A program made the translations under genes and the position numbers. From contig NZ_JASVVV010000003.1 of assembly GCF_030287405.1 (NCBI RefSeq), forward strand, positions 427,116-491,115: a DNA stretch of 64,000 nt, written 5' to 3'. How positions within the stretch are numbered: position 1 is the first letter of the stretch; each line of letters begins with the position of its first letter. This stretch comes from Halalkalicoccus sp. NIPERK01 (GTDB taxonomy: Archaea; Halobacteriota; Halobacteria; Halobacteriales; Halalkalicoccaceae). This document shows, one piece after another, positions 1 through 7,112 of the stretch. The notes below the pieces were generated by a model, which was not told the origin of the DNA, did no database searches, and was given only the letters and a program-made list of their open reading frames with translations.

Positions 1-407
1 ACGAGTTGGATCGAGAGATCCTCGACGTGCTGCGCCGGGATGCCCGGATCCCGTACACGGAGATCGCGGATCGGGTCGGAACCAGCGAGGGGACGGTCAG
101 AAACCGGGTCGACCGGATGCTCGAAACCGGCGTCATCGAGCGCTTTACCGTCGCGACCCGGACGGGCAACATCAAGGCGATGATCGAACTCGGCGTCGAC
201 GTCGCGGTCGACACCACCGAGGTCGCCGAACGGATGGCCGACTGGAGCGCCGTCGACTTCGTCTGGCAGGTCAGCGGCGAGGAGGACGTCGTCCTCGTCG
301 TCGACGCCGCCGACACGCGCGAGGTCAACGACCTCATCACGCGCGCCCGCGACATGGACGAGGTCGTCAGCACCACCACGCGGCTGATCCTCGACGAACA
401 GCGCTAG
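1..407 (+). CDS. lysM: Lrp/AsnC-family transcriptional regulator, LysM-like (5' end cut by window)
   Basis: The reading frame is open from the window edge, so the first residues are missing. The visible part has an Lrp-type helix-turn-helix (LDREILDVLRRDARIPYTEIA, then the recognition helix around TSEGTVRNRVDRM) followed by a short ligand-binding/RAM-like domain ending DEVVSTTTRLIL. Such proteins bind DNA as oligomers and respond to amino acids. The sequence resembles the haloarchaeal regulators annotated LysM, which usually sit beside lysine/arginine biosynthesis genes; that neighbourhood would lie to the left and is not visible. The stop shares the tetranucleotide CTAG with the stop of the convergent PHP gene. 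The family is secure, the LysM name less so. Confidence 0.75.
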   Translation, partial: ELDREILDVLRRDARIPYTEIADRVGTSEGTVRNRVDRMLETGVIERFTVATRTGNIKAMIELGVDVAVDTTEVAERMADWSAVDFVWQVSGEEDVVLVVDAADTREVNDLITRARDMDEVVSTTTRLILDEQR

Positions 408-1096
408 CCCTCCGGGGGCGTGCCGACGCCGGGCGTCGAATCCGTGAGCTGACCCTTGCGTTCGTGGATCCGGCGATAGCCCCGCTGGAGGAGTCGCGCG
501 AGGGAGCCGCCTGCGACCTCGGGTTCGACCCGTCCCGCCCGGATCGCCTCGACGACCGACTCGGGAGTGGGGTCGGCGTCGACCCGCGTGTAGGCGCGTC
601 CGACCTCGATCGGGTAGTGAGCGTCGCTGCCGCCGACCAGCGGGATCCCCCGTTCCCGTGCGATCTCCCGCACCAGCGGCCACGTCCGGGGGTGTTTGCC
701 GTTGCATTCGATCGCGTCGAAGGCGACGTCGGTCTCACGGATCGTGCTGTTGCGAAACGGGTGGGCGATGATCGCCACACAGCCCCGGTCGTGGGCCAGT
801 TCGACCGCCTCCTCGGGGGTGAGTTCCCCTTTCTCCGTCCGGGTGGGCGGGTCGGGTCCGAGGACGACGACGTGGCCCTTCGTCGTCGAGATCTCGATCC
901 CCGGGATCGAGAGGAACTCCCCGACGGGATCGCCGAGCGGCCGGTAGTAGTCGTGGTTCGTCAGCGCCACCCCATCGAGCCCGCGACGCCTGGCGACCGC
1001 GGCGAGGGCGGCGTGGCCGTAGGGGTCGAACTGAGCAGCGAGGCGGTCGTGGCCGTGGAAGAATCGCGTGTGGGCGTGGAGATCGAGCGAGAGCAC
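404..1096 (-). CDS. PHP-domain metal-dependent phosphoesterase
   Basis: This is a compact protein of about 230 residues with the polymerase/histidinol-phosphatase (PHP) metal-binding motifs in order: HAH near residues 7-9, TNHDY, EIST, AHPFR and GSDAHY near the C-terminus. PHP proteins hydrolyse phosphoesters with a multinuclear metal centre; the substrate here is unknown. No ATG fits the conserved N-terminus, so I take the GTG at 1096, which places the first HxH motif just inside the protein as in relatives. It is convergent with the upstream regulator (4-bp stop overlap) and divergent from the lipid-kinase-like gene, 51 bp away. Confidence 0.8.
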   Translation of the reverse strand: MLSLDLHAHTRFFHGHDRLAAQFDPYGHAALAAVARRRGLDGVALTNHDYYRPLGDPVGEFLSIPGIEISTTKGHVVVLGPDPPTRTEKGELTPEEAVELAHDRGCVAIIAHPFRNSTIRETDVAFDAIECNGKHPRTWPLVREIARERGIPLVGGSDAHYPIEVGRAYTRVDADPTPESVVEAIRAGRVEPEVAGGSLARLLQRGYRRIHERKGQLTDSTPGVGTPPEG

Positions 1097-1147
1097 ACCC
1101 CCGCTACGTGTCGCCAACGCTTTGCGTTTGGGTCTCCTCGATCGGGT

Positions 1148-2074
1148 ATGGCCGGTGACGAGGGCGACTGTGTCGTCGTGGTGAACCCCGAGAGCGGCGG
1201 AGGCGACGACGACATATCGGAGATCCGCGAACTGGCGGCCGAACACGGCTTCGAACTCGCGGTCTCCGAGGAGGCGGGCGAACCCGTCTCGTTGGCCCGC
1301 GAGGCGGTCGAGGCGGGCGCGACCCGGATCGGGGCCTGTGGCGGCGACGGAACGGTAAACGAGGTCGTCCGCGGGATCGACGCGGCCGACGCCCTCGACG
1401 CGACGACGTTGGGGGTGATCCCCGCGGGCACGGGCAACAACTTCGCGGGCAACGTCGGCATCGAGGGCGTCGAACACGGCTTTTCGCTGCTCGCGGGGGG
1501 CGAGACCCGACGGATCGACCTCGGGGTCGCCGGCGACGAACTGTTCGTCAACTCGTGTGTCTGCGGGCTGACAGCCGACGCCAGCGAGGCGACCTCCTCG
1601 GAGCTGAAGGGCCGATTCGGCGAACTCGCGTACGTCTTCAGGACGATCGACCGGATGCGCGATTTCGAGTCCATCCCGCTTCACGTCCACGCCGAGGACG
1701 AGGGCCAGGTCTGGGACGGCGACGCGATGTTCGCCCTGATCGGCAACGCCCGTCGATTCCCCGCCGGCGGGAGCCAGCAGGCGAACGTCGAGGACGGCCT
1801 GTTCGAGGCGACGATCATCGAGGACGTCTCGACGGGGCAGTTGGTGCGCGAGACCGCGGCCCGGCGACTGCTCGGCGGCGAGGTGAGCAGCATCCACCGG
1901 TTTACGGCCCCGTCGATGACCGTCGAGGTCAGGGGCGGGGAGCCGGTGTCGTTCAGCTTCGACGGGGAGATCGCGGAGTTCGACCGCCTCTCGTGTCGCG
2001 TCCGGCCGCGGACCCTCGCGGTCCGCGTCGGCGACGCCTACGACCCGGTTCCGCCCGAACCGGAGGATGTTTGA
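1148..2074 (+). CDS. Diacylglycerol/lipid kinase family protein (YegS-like)
   Basis: This 308-residue protein has the DAGK catalytic domain signature: VVVNPESGGG near the start, the nucleotide-binding GGDGTVNEVV at about residues 61-70, and GTGNNFA near residue 97. A C-terminal beta-rich domain ends with the SFDGE segment typical of YegS/BmrU proteins. The likely reaction is ATP-dependent phosphorylation of a lipid or sphingoid-like substrate at the membrane. In haloarchaea the real substrate is unknown and may be an archaeal ether lipid. The start at 1148 is the first ATG before the conserved beta strand; the open frame extends much further upstream but that part lies over the PHP gene. Confidence 0.8.
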   Translation: MAGDEGDCVVVVNPESGGGDDDISEIRELAAEHGFELAVSEEAGEPVSLAREAVEAGATRIGACGGDGTVNEVVRGIDAADALDATTLGVIPAGTGNNFAGNVGIEGVEHGFSLLAGGETRRIDLGVAGDELFVNSCVCGLTADASEATSSELKGRFGELAYVFRTIDRMRDFESIPLHVHAEDEGQVWDGDAMFALIGNARRFPAGGSQQANVEDGLFEATIIEDVSTGQLVRETAARRLLGGEVSSIHRFTAPSMTVEVRGGEPVSFSFDGEIAEFDRLSCRVRPRTLAVRVGDAYDPVPPEPEDV

Positions 2075-2096
2075 CCCCGCCCGCAGATATCGGGGT

Positions 2097-2663
2097 ATGA
2101 GCGTTCAGGACTCGGCGGGCGAGGAGACCCACGAGAACGCCCGTCAGAACGTCGTCGCGGTCGACGCCGACGACACCAAGCAGGGCGTGGTGAACAGGCT
2201 CGAAGCCCACACCGGCGACGGGATCCGCCACCGGGCCTTCACGGCGCTCGTCTTCGATCACGACGGTCACGTTCTGCTCGCCCAGCGAAGCCCCGAGAAA
2301 CGCCTCTGGGACACCTACTGGGACGGAACCGTCGCCTCCCACCCCGTCGACGGCCAGAGCCAGGAGGCGGCCACCGAGGCCCGACTCGCCCAGGAACTCG
2401 GCGTCGAGTCGAGCCAGTACACCGACCTGCGCGTGACCGACAAGTTCGAGTACAAGCGCTACTACCCCAACGAGGGCGTCGAGTGGGAGGTCTGTTCGGT
2501 CCTCAAATGCACGCTCGACGACACGGCCCTGAACCCCGACGAGGCCGAAGTGGCGGGGCTGTTGTGGGTGCCCTACGAGCGCCTCTACGACAACCCGAAC
2601 TGGTACCGCCAGCTTCGGCTCTGTCCGTGGTTCGAGATCGCGATGCGCCGGGACTTCGACTGA
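2097..2663 (+). CDS. idi: Isopentenyl-diphosphate delta-isomerase, type 1 (Nudix fold), catalytic Cys replaced
   Basis: This 188-residue Nudix protein aligns well with type-1 IDI. The metal ligands known from the E. coli enzyme are present: H38 (AHT), H45, H82 (SHP), and E129/E131 in GVEWEVC. Type-1 IDI interconverts IPP and DMAPP for isoprenoid and archaeal lipid synthesis. The catalytic cysteine, found in the VCGHP motif of E. coli, is Ala80 here (VASHP). The protein may be inactive as an isomerase, use another acid/base, or be a related Nudix enzyme. The last 31 bp of the gene are repeated at 3378-3408, after the toxin-antitoxin cassette. ATG 2097 is preferred over 2067 because the extra residues are not conserved-looking. 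Confidence 0.75.
   Translation: MSVQDSAGEETHENARQNVVAVDADDTKQGVVNRLEAHTGDGIRHRAFTALVFDHDGHVLLAQRSPEKRLWDTYWDGTVASHPVDGQSQEAATEARLAQELGVESSQYTDLRVTDKFEYKRYYPNEGVEWEVCSVLKCTLDDTALNPDEAEVAGLLWVPYERLYDNPNWYRQLRLCPWFEIAMRRDFD
2633..2663 (+). repeat. 31-bp direct repeat, left copy (idi 3' end)
   Basis: This is the last 31 bases of idi, including its TGA. A copy with a single mismatch lies at 3378-3408. The two copies bracket the DUF433/DUF5615 cassette, as if the cassette had entered at the end of idi and the gene end had been duplicated. Confidence 0.9.
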
Positions 2664-2746
2664 TACGCTTTCGGATCCGGTGGGCCGTTTTCGTCGTCCC
2701 GGATCGCTGGCGAGCGCTTATGTGTGACGGACACGAACTGGTATCG

Positions 2747-3025
2747 ATGACCGAGATCGTCCGAACCGAGGGTGTACTCGGCGGGAAAGCCCGTCTCGAC
2801 GGACGACGTATCTCCGTCTTCCAGATCGGGGAGATGATCGTCGACAGCGACTACTCGCCGGAGTACATCGCCGATCAGCTCGACATCTCCCTGGCCGAGG
2901 TCCACACGGCGCTCGCGTACTACTACGATCACCCCGAGGAGATGGACGCGATCAGGCAGCGCCGTCGCGAGACGGTCGAGCGGTTGAAAACGCAGTCGAA
3001 AGCGCCGGACGCCGCGATACAGTAG
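2747..3025 (+). CDS. DUF433-family antitoxin
   Basis: This small protein of 92 residues has the DUF433 pattern: GVLGGKARLDGRRISVFQIGE, then SPEYIADQLDISLAEVHTALAYYYDHPEE, a predicted HTH-like fold. DUF433 proteins are commonly paired with a DUF5615 PIN-like toxin and are regarded as the antitoxin/repressor. That partner starts directly after the stop (3026), although it is interrupted. The start at 2747 (MTEIVRTEG) matches the usual family start; an in-frame ATG at 2720 would add nine residues. The role is inferred from family and pairing. Confidence 0.8.
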   Translation: MTEIVRTEGVLGGKARLDGRRISVFQIGEMIVDSDYSPEYIADQLDISLAEVHTALAYYYDHPEEMDAIRQRRRETVERLKTQSKAPDAAIQ

Positions 3026-3367
3026 ATGGAGCGGCTCCGATTCCTGGCCGACGAGCACGTCGCGAGCGCGTACGTCACGATCCTCCGCTCGAACGGCTAC
3101 GAGGTTTGAGCCGTCGGCCGGGATTACGAAGGCGGAATCGAAGACGTCAACCACCTCGATCGCTGCCGACGTGATGGACTCGTCGTTCTCACCAACGACG
3201 ACGATTTCGTCCGGCTCGCACGGGACCGCTCACACGCCGGAATCGTCTACTACGAGCGACAGACGCTCGCTCCCAAGGAGTTCCTGCGTGCGATCAGACA
3301 GATCGACGGGTTCTTCACTCCGGACGAGATGCGAGGTCACATCGAGTGGCTGGACGGCTGGCTGTGA
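3026..3367 (+). pseudogene. DUF5615 (PIN-like) toxin, interrupted by an in-frame TGA
   Basis: Reading from ATG 3026 gives MERLRFLADEHVASAYV...NGYEV, then TGA at 3107-3109. The same frame continues with AVGRDYEGG...LVVLTNDDDFVRLARDRSH...GIVYY and ends at 3365-3367. Together the halves make a full-length DUF5615 protein of about 113 residues with the conserved acidic residues of the PIN-like fold (LADEH and TNDDDF). There is no frameshift; one nonsense codon separates the parts. The product is predicted to be non-functional unless the stop is read through or the call is a sequencing error. Its DUF433 partner is intact and ends one base before. Confidence 0.85.
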
Positions 3368-3377
3368 CCTCCGTCCC

Positions 3378-3408
3378 CGAGATCGCGATGCGCCGGGACT
3401 CCGACTGA
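3378..3408 (+). repeat. 31-bp direct repeat, right copy (idi 3'-end duplicate)
   Basis: This matches 2633-2663 at 30 of 31 positions, including the TGA, but lies in a non-coding stretch after the broken toxin. It marks the right edge of the cassette. A T-rich stretch (CCTTTTTG, 3412-3419) follows and may be the TATA-like element of the next gene. Confidence 0.9.
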
Positions 3409-3442
3409 GGGCCTTTTTGTCTCCGGCGCGAGAAGCGCGTGT

Positions 3443-4105
3443 ATGGCACTCGACAGCCGCGTCTATCGCCTCGTCGACGACCCCTCGAACGTCTACCTCG
3501 TCGACGACGGCGACCTCACGCTCGTCGACGCCGGGGTTCCGGGGAGCGCGAAGCCGATCCGCGACGGGATCCGCGCGCTCGGTCACGCCGTCGTCGACGT
3601 GGATCGCGTACTCCTCACCCACTACGACTACGACCACGTCGGCGCGCTCGCCTCCCTCGGCCTCGACGCCCCGATCCACGCGGGCGAACCCGACGCGACC
3701 TACGTGACGGGGGCGGCGAAGCCGCCGCTCTCGAACGCGAAGGGGCTCATGCAGCGCGTTCTGGGTCGAAACCTCGATTTCCCCGACCTCACGTCGCTTC
3801 CGGTGACCGACGACGAGGAGATCGGCGACTTCCGGGCCTACCGCACGCCGGGTCACACCGCCGGCCACACGGTCTACCTCCACTCCGGGTTCGACATCGC
3901 CTTCCTCGGGGACTGCGTCCGGGAGAGCGAACACACCCTCCAGCCCATGCCGGGCTGGCTGTGTGCGGATTCCGATCGAAACCACGAGAGCATCAAGAAG
4001 CTGTCCGAGCGAACGCCGACGTTCGACTACGGCGCGCCGGGCCACGGCGACCCCATCACCGCGGGCGCGAGTGCCGTCCTCCGACGGGTTGCGGCCGGAC
4101 TGTAA
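3443..4105 (+). CDS. MBL-fold metallo-hydrolase
   Basis: This 220-residue protein has the metallo-beta-lactamase fold: VDAG near residue 30, the metal motif THYDYDH (H60, D62, D64, H65; the usual second His is Asp), PGHTAGH (H139) and GDCV (D158), plus PGHGDP near the end. Members hydrolyse thioesters, phosphodiesters or lactones; nothing here fixes the substrate. A TATA-like CCTTTTTG is centred about 28 nt before the ATG, suggesting a leaderless transcript. It stands just downstream of the toxin-antitoxin cassette, from which it is probably independent. Confidence 0.8.
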   Translation: MALDSRVYRLVDDPSNVYLVDDGDLTLVDAGVPGSAKPIRDGIRALGHAVVDVDRVLLTHYDYDHVGALASLGLDAPIHAGEPDATYVTGAAKPPLSNAKGLMQRVLGRNLDFPDLTSLPVTDDEEIGDFRAYRTPGHTAGHTVYLHSGFDIAFLGDCVRESEHTLQPMPGWLCADSDRNHESIKKLSERTPTFDYGAPGHGDPITAGASAVLRRVAAGL

Positions 4106-4144
4106 GGCCGAACCCTTATTCGGTCGGATCCGATACGACTAGAC

Positions 4145-4375
4145 ATGGCGATCAAGTACTACGACCTCGTCCTCCTCGGCGTCCTCGGGAGCCTCGTCCT
4201 CGGGGGCGCACTCGGCGCGTTCACGGCGGTCGGGACGGTCCCCGCCGTGGTCGTCACGGCCGGGTTCGCCATCGCCCTGATCGCCCACGCGCTGTTCGTC
4301 CGCGGCCCCGTCGACCGGGTCGGGGACCTCACCGACGAGGTCGAGCAGGTCGGTCCCGTGGACCTCTCGAACTAG
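4145..4375 (+). CDS. Small membrane protein, unknown function
   Basis: This 76-residue protein has two hydrophobic helices (about residues 7-28 and 33-53) and an acidic C-terminal tail (VDRVGDLTDEVEQVGPVDLSN). I recognise no domain. It is convergent with the next small membrane gene, sharing a CTAG tetranucleotide in which both stops overlap. Confidence 0.7.
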   Translation: MAIKYYDLVLLGVLGSLVLGGALGAFTAVGTVPAVVVTAGFAIALIAHALFVRGPVDRVGDLTDEVEQVGPVDLSN

Positions 4376-4623
4376 CGCGTCGTCGACCAGACGGCCACGA
4401 ACCCCAACAGCACCGCCGGAAGCAGGGGGAGGACGAGGTACGCGACGAAAAACGGCAGGGCGTCGGGCGGGTGAAAGAGGATGACCGCGGGCGCGACGAG
4501 GAAGGCGAAAACGATCACGCCGACGAGCGTCCAGCCCCGCCAGTCGAACTCCCGCTCGTCGGGGCTGGTCGCGGGCTCGACCCCCGGCTCGTAGACGTAC
4601 CCCCGGTCGTTACTGTCGGTCAT
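4372..4623 (-). CDS. Small membrane protein, unknown function
   Basis: This 83-residue protein has a hydrophilic acidic N-terminus of about 30 residues, then two predicted transmembrane helices (WTLVGVIVFAFLVAPAVIL and FFVAYLVLPLLPAVLLGFVAVW). ATG 4623 is chosen because the residues further upstream look like non-coding translation. The function is unknown. It could be a subunit of a membrane complex, but no partner is evident. Confidence 0.65.
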   Translation of the reverse strand: MTDSNDRGYVYEPGVEPATSPDEREFDWRGWTLVGVIVFAFLVAPAVILFHPPDALPFFVAYLVLPLLPAVLLGFVAVWSTTR

Positions 4624-4732
4624 GATCACACCGATCTGCGACGGCCAAGCGAGGGCAAACTCGTGCCGTAGCCTGTCGAACCGTGCGCACGTGACGTCGG
4701 ATCTCCCAGGACCGACAGTAGTCACCCATCAC

Positions 4733-5758
4733 CTACAGTTCACTGTCCGGAACCACAACTACCTTTCCGAATCCCTCGCGCTCCTCGATGATCTCGTGGG
4801 CGCGGGCGGCCTCGCTCATCGGCAGCGTTTCTCGAATTTTGGGCTCGAAGGTGCCGTCCCACACCAGCGAGAGGGCCGTCTCTGCCTGCTCGGGGGTGGC
4901 CATCGTCGAGCCGATCACCGAGAGCTGGTTCCAGAACATCCGGTTGAGCCCGGCGTCGGGGTTCGGCCCCGTGGTCGCCCCGCAGGTGACGATCCGCCCG
5001 CCCTTCGCGAGGCTCTTCAATGACTCGTCCCACGTCGCCTCGCCGATGTGATCGACCACCATGTCGACGCCCCGCCCGTCGGTCAGGTCCTTGACCTCGC
5101 TTCCGAACTCCGTCTCGGCGTAGTTGATCGTCTCGTCGGCGCCGATCTCGCGGGCGTACTCCAACTTCTCCTCGCTGCTGGCGGTGGCGTAGACGGTCGC
5201 GCCCGCGTGGGCGGCGACCTGCACGGCGGCGTGGCCCACGCCCCCCGACGCCCCGAGGACGAGGACGTCCTCGCCGGCCTGGAGTTCGCCGCGCTCGATC
5301 AGCATACGCCACGCCGTTTGAAAGACCAGCGGCGCGGCAGCGGCGGTCTCCCACTCGACGCCCTCGGGCACGGAAACGAGGTTGGCCTCGGGGATCGCCG
5401 CGTACTCGCTGTGGACCCCCCGGACGTGCTCACCGATGATGTGAAAGCGCGGGTCGAGCGTCGGGTCGTCCATGCGCTCGTCGCCCACCCCCGCGATGAG
5501 CGCGACCCGGTCGCCCTCCGAAAAGCGGGTGACGTCCTCGCCGATCTCGCTCACGACGCCCGCACAGTCGCTGCCGGGGACGTGGGGCATCTCCAGATCG
5601 AGTCCGGGGAGTCCCTTTCGCGTCCAGATGTCGAGGTGGTTCAGCGCGCCGGCCTTCACGTCGACGAGCACCTCGTCGCCCTCGATTTCGGGATCGGGGA
5701 ACTCGCCGTACTCGATTACGTCGCGCCCGCCGTGTTCCGCGAACTGGACTGCGTCCAT
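4733..5758 (-). CDS. Zinc-type alcohol dehydrogenase / quinone oxidoreductase family protein (MDR)
   Basis: This medium-chain dehydrogenase/reductase has a GroES-like N-terminal domain (PHVPGSDCAGVVSEIGEDVTRFSEGDRV) and a Rossmann domain with VLGASGGVGHAAVQVA and the DHIGEATW segment. It most likely performs NAD(P)H-dependent oxidoreduction of an alcohol, aldehyde or quinone; the substrate is not predictable. The GHE motif of classical zinc enzymes is not evident, so catalytic zinc is doubtful. The start is either ATG 5758 (MDAVQFAEHGG, chosen to match the family start) or ATG 5770, four codons upstream. It is divergent from moaB. Confidence 0.8.
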   Translation of the reverse strand: MDAVQFAEHGGRDVIEYGEFPDPEIEGDEVLVDVKAGALNHLDIWTRKGLPGLDLEMPHVPGSDCAGVVSEIGEDVTRFSEGDRVALIAGVGDERMDDPTLDPRFHIIGEHVRGVHSEYAAIPEANLVSVPEGVEWETAAAAPLVFQTAWRMLIERGELQAGEDVLVLGASGGVGHAAVQVAAHAGATVYATASSEEKLEYAREIGADETINYAETEFGSEVKDLTDGRGVDMVVDHIGEATWDESLKSLAKGGRIVTCGATTGPNPDAGLNRMFWNQLSVIGSTMATPEQAETALSLVWDGTFEPKIRETLPMSEAARAHEIIEEREGFGKVVVVPDSEL

Positions 5759-5802
5759 ACGCGTGGGCATGGATAGCGCACCCAAAACTGTACTGGTGGC
5801 GG

Positions 5803-5810
5803 CCTTTTAG
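5803..5810 (+). promoter_or_regulatory. TATA-like box of moaB
   Basis: CCTTTTAG is centred about 27 nt before the moaB ATG (5834), as expected for a leaderless haloarchaeal transcript. Confidence 0.45.
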
Positions 5811-5833
5811 ACGCTGGCGCGAGAAGGTCGATT

Positions 5834-6433
5834 ATGGCCGAGGAGACACGACACGACCACGGGAACGGCCACGACCACCACGAGGGCGAGGGCCACGACC
5901 ACGATCACGACCATCACGCCCACGACGCCGAGGAGATATCGGCGGGCGTCGTGACCGTCTCGACCTCGCGGGGGACCGACGAGGACCCCGCGGGGGACGC
6001 GATCATCGAGATCCTCGAAAATCACGGGATCGAACTGGCCCACCGCGAACTCATTCCCGACGACTTCGACCGGGTCCAGCAGACGGTCGACACCCTCACC
6101 GACCGGGACGACGTCGACCTCATCGTCACGACCGGCGGGACGGGCGTCACGCCCGACGACGTGACCGTCGAGGCCGTCGAACCGCTGCTCGGCAAGACGC
6201 TTCCGGGGTTCGGCGAACTGTTCCGCAGGCTCTCCTACGAGGAGGTCGGCACCCACGTCGTCGCCACGCGAGCGATCGCGGGCGTGGCCGATGGCGTCGT
6301 CGTGTTCTGTCTTCCCGGCAGCGAGAACGCCGTCCGTCTCGGATGTGAGGAGATCGTCGTCGAGGAAGCCTCGCATCTGGTCGGCCTCGCCGCCCGTGAT
6401 CTCGCTGCCGAGGAGGACGAAGACGAGGAGTGA
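5834..6433 (+). CDS. moaB: MoaB/Mog-family molybdopterin biosynthesis protein with His-rich N-terminus
   Basis: Residues about 36-195 form a MoaB domain with the substrate-binding TTGGTGVTPDDVT motif and LPGSENAVRLG. Proteins of this family adenylylate molybdopterin (Mog role) during molybdenum or tungsten cofactor synthesis. The first 30 residues carry 11 histidines interspersed with Asp and Gly, a likely metal-binding tail not needed for the fold. The C-terminus is acidic (AAEEDEDEE). The start at 5834 includes the tail; no later ATG lies before the domain. Domain identity is secure; the metal role of the tail is inferred. Confidence 0.85.
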   Translation: MAEETRHDHGNGHDHHEGEGHDHDHDHHAHDAEEISAGVVTVSTSRGTDEDPAGDAIIEILENHGIELAHRELIPDDFDRVQQTVDTLTDRDDVDLIVTTGGTGVTPDDVTVEAVEPLLGKTLPGFGELFRRLSYEEVGTHVVATRAIAGVADGVVVFCLPGSENAVRLGCEEIVVEEASHLVGLAARDLAAEEDEDEE

Positions 6434-6439
6434 CTCGCC

Positions 6440-6757
6440 TTACGACGGCAGGGGACAGAGGCTCGCGGTGAACACCACGGTGTCGTCGGTGTCGTTTCGC
6501 GCGCCGTGGGCGACCCCGCGCTCGTGGAGCACGACCCCCGGCGCGGCGACCTCCTCCTCGCTGTCGCCCTGAAGCACCGTCACGACCCCTTCGAGGACGT
6601 GAAAGACGTTCGTCGAGTCGCCGTGTTCGTGCGCCGCCAGTTCGGCGCCCGGCCCGAGCGCGAACGCCTTGACCAGCACGTCGTCCTCCGCGACCAGTTC
6701 CTCGCTTATGACCTCGCCCTCGTCGGGGTCGAGGTCGGGATAGCGATCGAGTCCCAT
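6440..6757 (-). CDS. Cupin-domain protein
   Basis: This 105-residue single-domain cupin has the two motifs: GAELAAHEHGDSTNVFHVLEG (motif 1, with the metal-binding His residues and Glu) and GVVLHERGVAHGARNDTDD (motif 2 with His). Small cupins include metal-dependent isomerases, dioxygenases and binding proteins; the function is not predictable. It is convergent with moaB, six bases from its stop. Confidence 0.75.
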   Translation of the reverse strand: MGLDRYPDLDPDEGEVISEELVAEDDVLVKAFALGPGAELAAHEHGDSTNVFHVLEGVVTVLQGDSEEEVAAPGVVLHERGVAHGARNDTDDTVVFTASLCPLPS

Positions 6758-6797
6758 GCGTCGGACTCGACGCGCCGGCCCAAAACTCCCGCGGTCG

Positions 6798-7112
6798 TCA
6801 CAGCTCCTCGGCGACCGCGTCGGGGCCCAACAGTTCGGGATCGACGATCAGGTCCGCGAGCGGCCGGGCGAACTCCGGCAGCGAGTCATCGGCGTAGACG
6901 ACGATTTTCACGGTTTCGTTCAGTTCGCGCGCGACCGGGATGCCCGTGGCGTGAACCGTGTCCGTGATCACGAAGACCGAAGCGGAGTCGATCCCCGCGG
7001 TTTCGAGCGCCTCGCGGTCCGCGAACCCCTCGATCCGAGTCACTTCGAAGCCCTCCCGTTCGAGGGCCTCGCCCAGTCCCTCGGCGTCCTCGCCCGCGAT
7101 GATGGCGTTCAT
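6798..7112 (-). CDS. Small protein coupled to guaAB (DUF7126-like)
   Basis: This 104-residue protein begins [22 protein letters not shown] and resembles a receiver- or Rossmann-like alpha/beta fold (repeated beta strands: NAIIAG, SVFVITD, KIVVYAD). Its ATG overlaps the guaAB stop by four bases (ATGA), so translation is probably coupled. Similar haloarchaeal proteins lie in the same place and are sometimes loosely labelled CTP-synthetase-related, but no catalytic motif is visible. A regulatory or accessory role in purine/pyrimidine synthesis is only inference from the operon. Confidence 0.65.
   Translation of the reverse strand: MNAIIAGEDAEGLGEALEREGFEVTRIEGFADREALETAGIDSASVFVITDTVHATGIPVARELNETVKIVVYADDSLPEFARPLADLIVDPELLGPDAVAEEL

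Noticed and set aside
464..1147. Long open frame upstream of the lipid-kinase-like gene
   Set aside because: It is the antisense shadow of the PHP gene; the kinase fold starts at ATG 1148.
3107..3109. Selenocysteine at the TGA in the DUF5615 toxin
   Set aside because: No selenocysteine system is known in haloarchaea, and family members have no Cys needed here; a nonsense change is simpler.
2633..3408. Integrative element (attL/attR) at idi
   Set aside because: Repeat geometry fits, but no integrase, recombinase or phage-like gene is present, so I describe a cassette and a duplication only.
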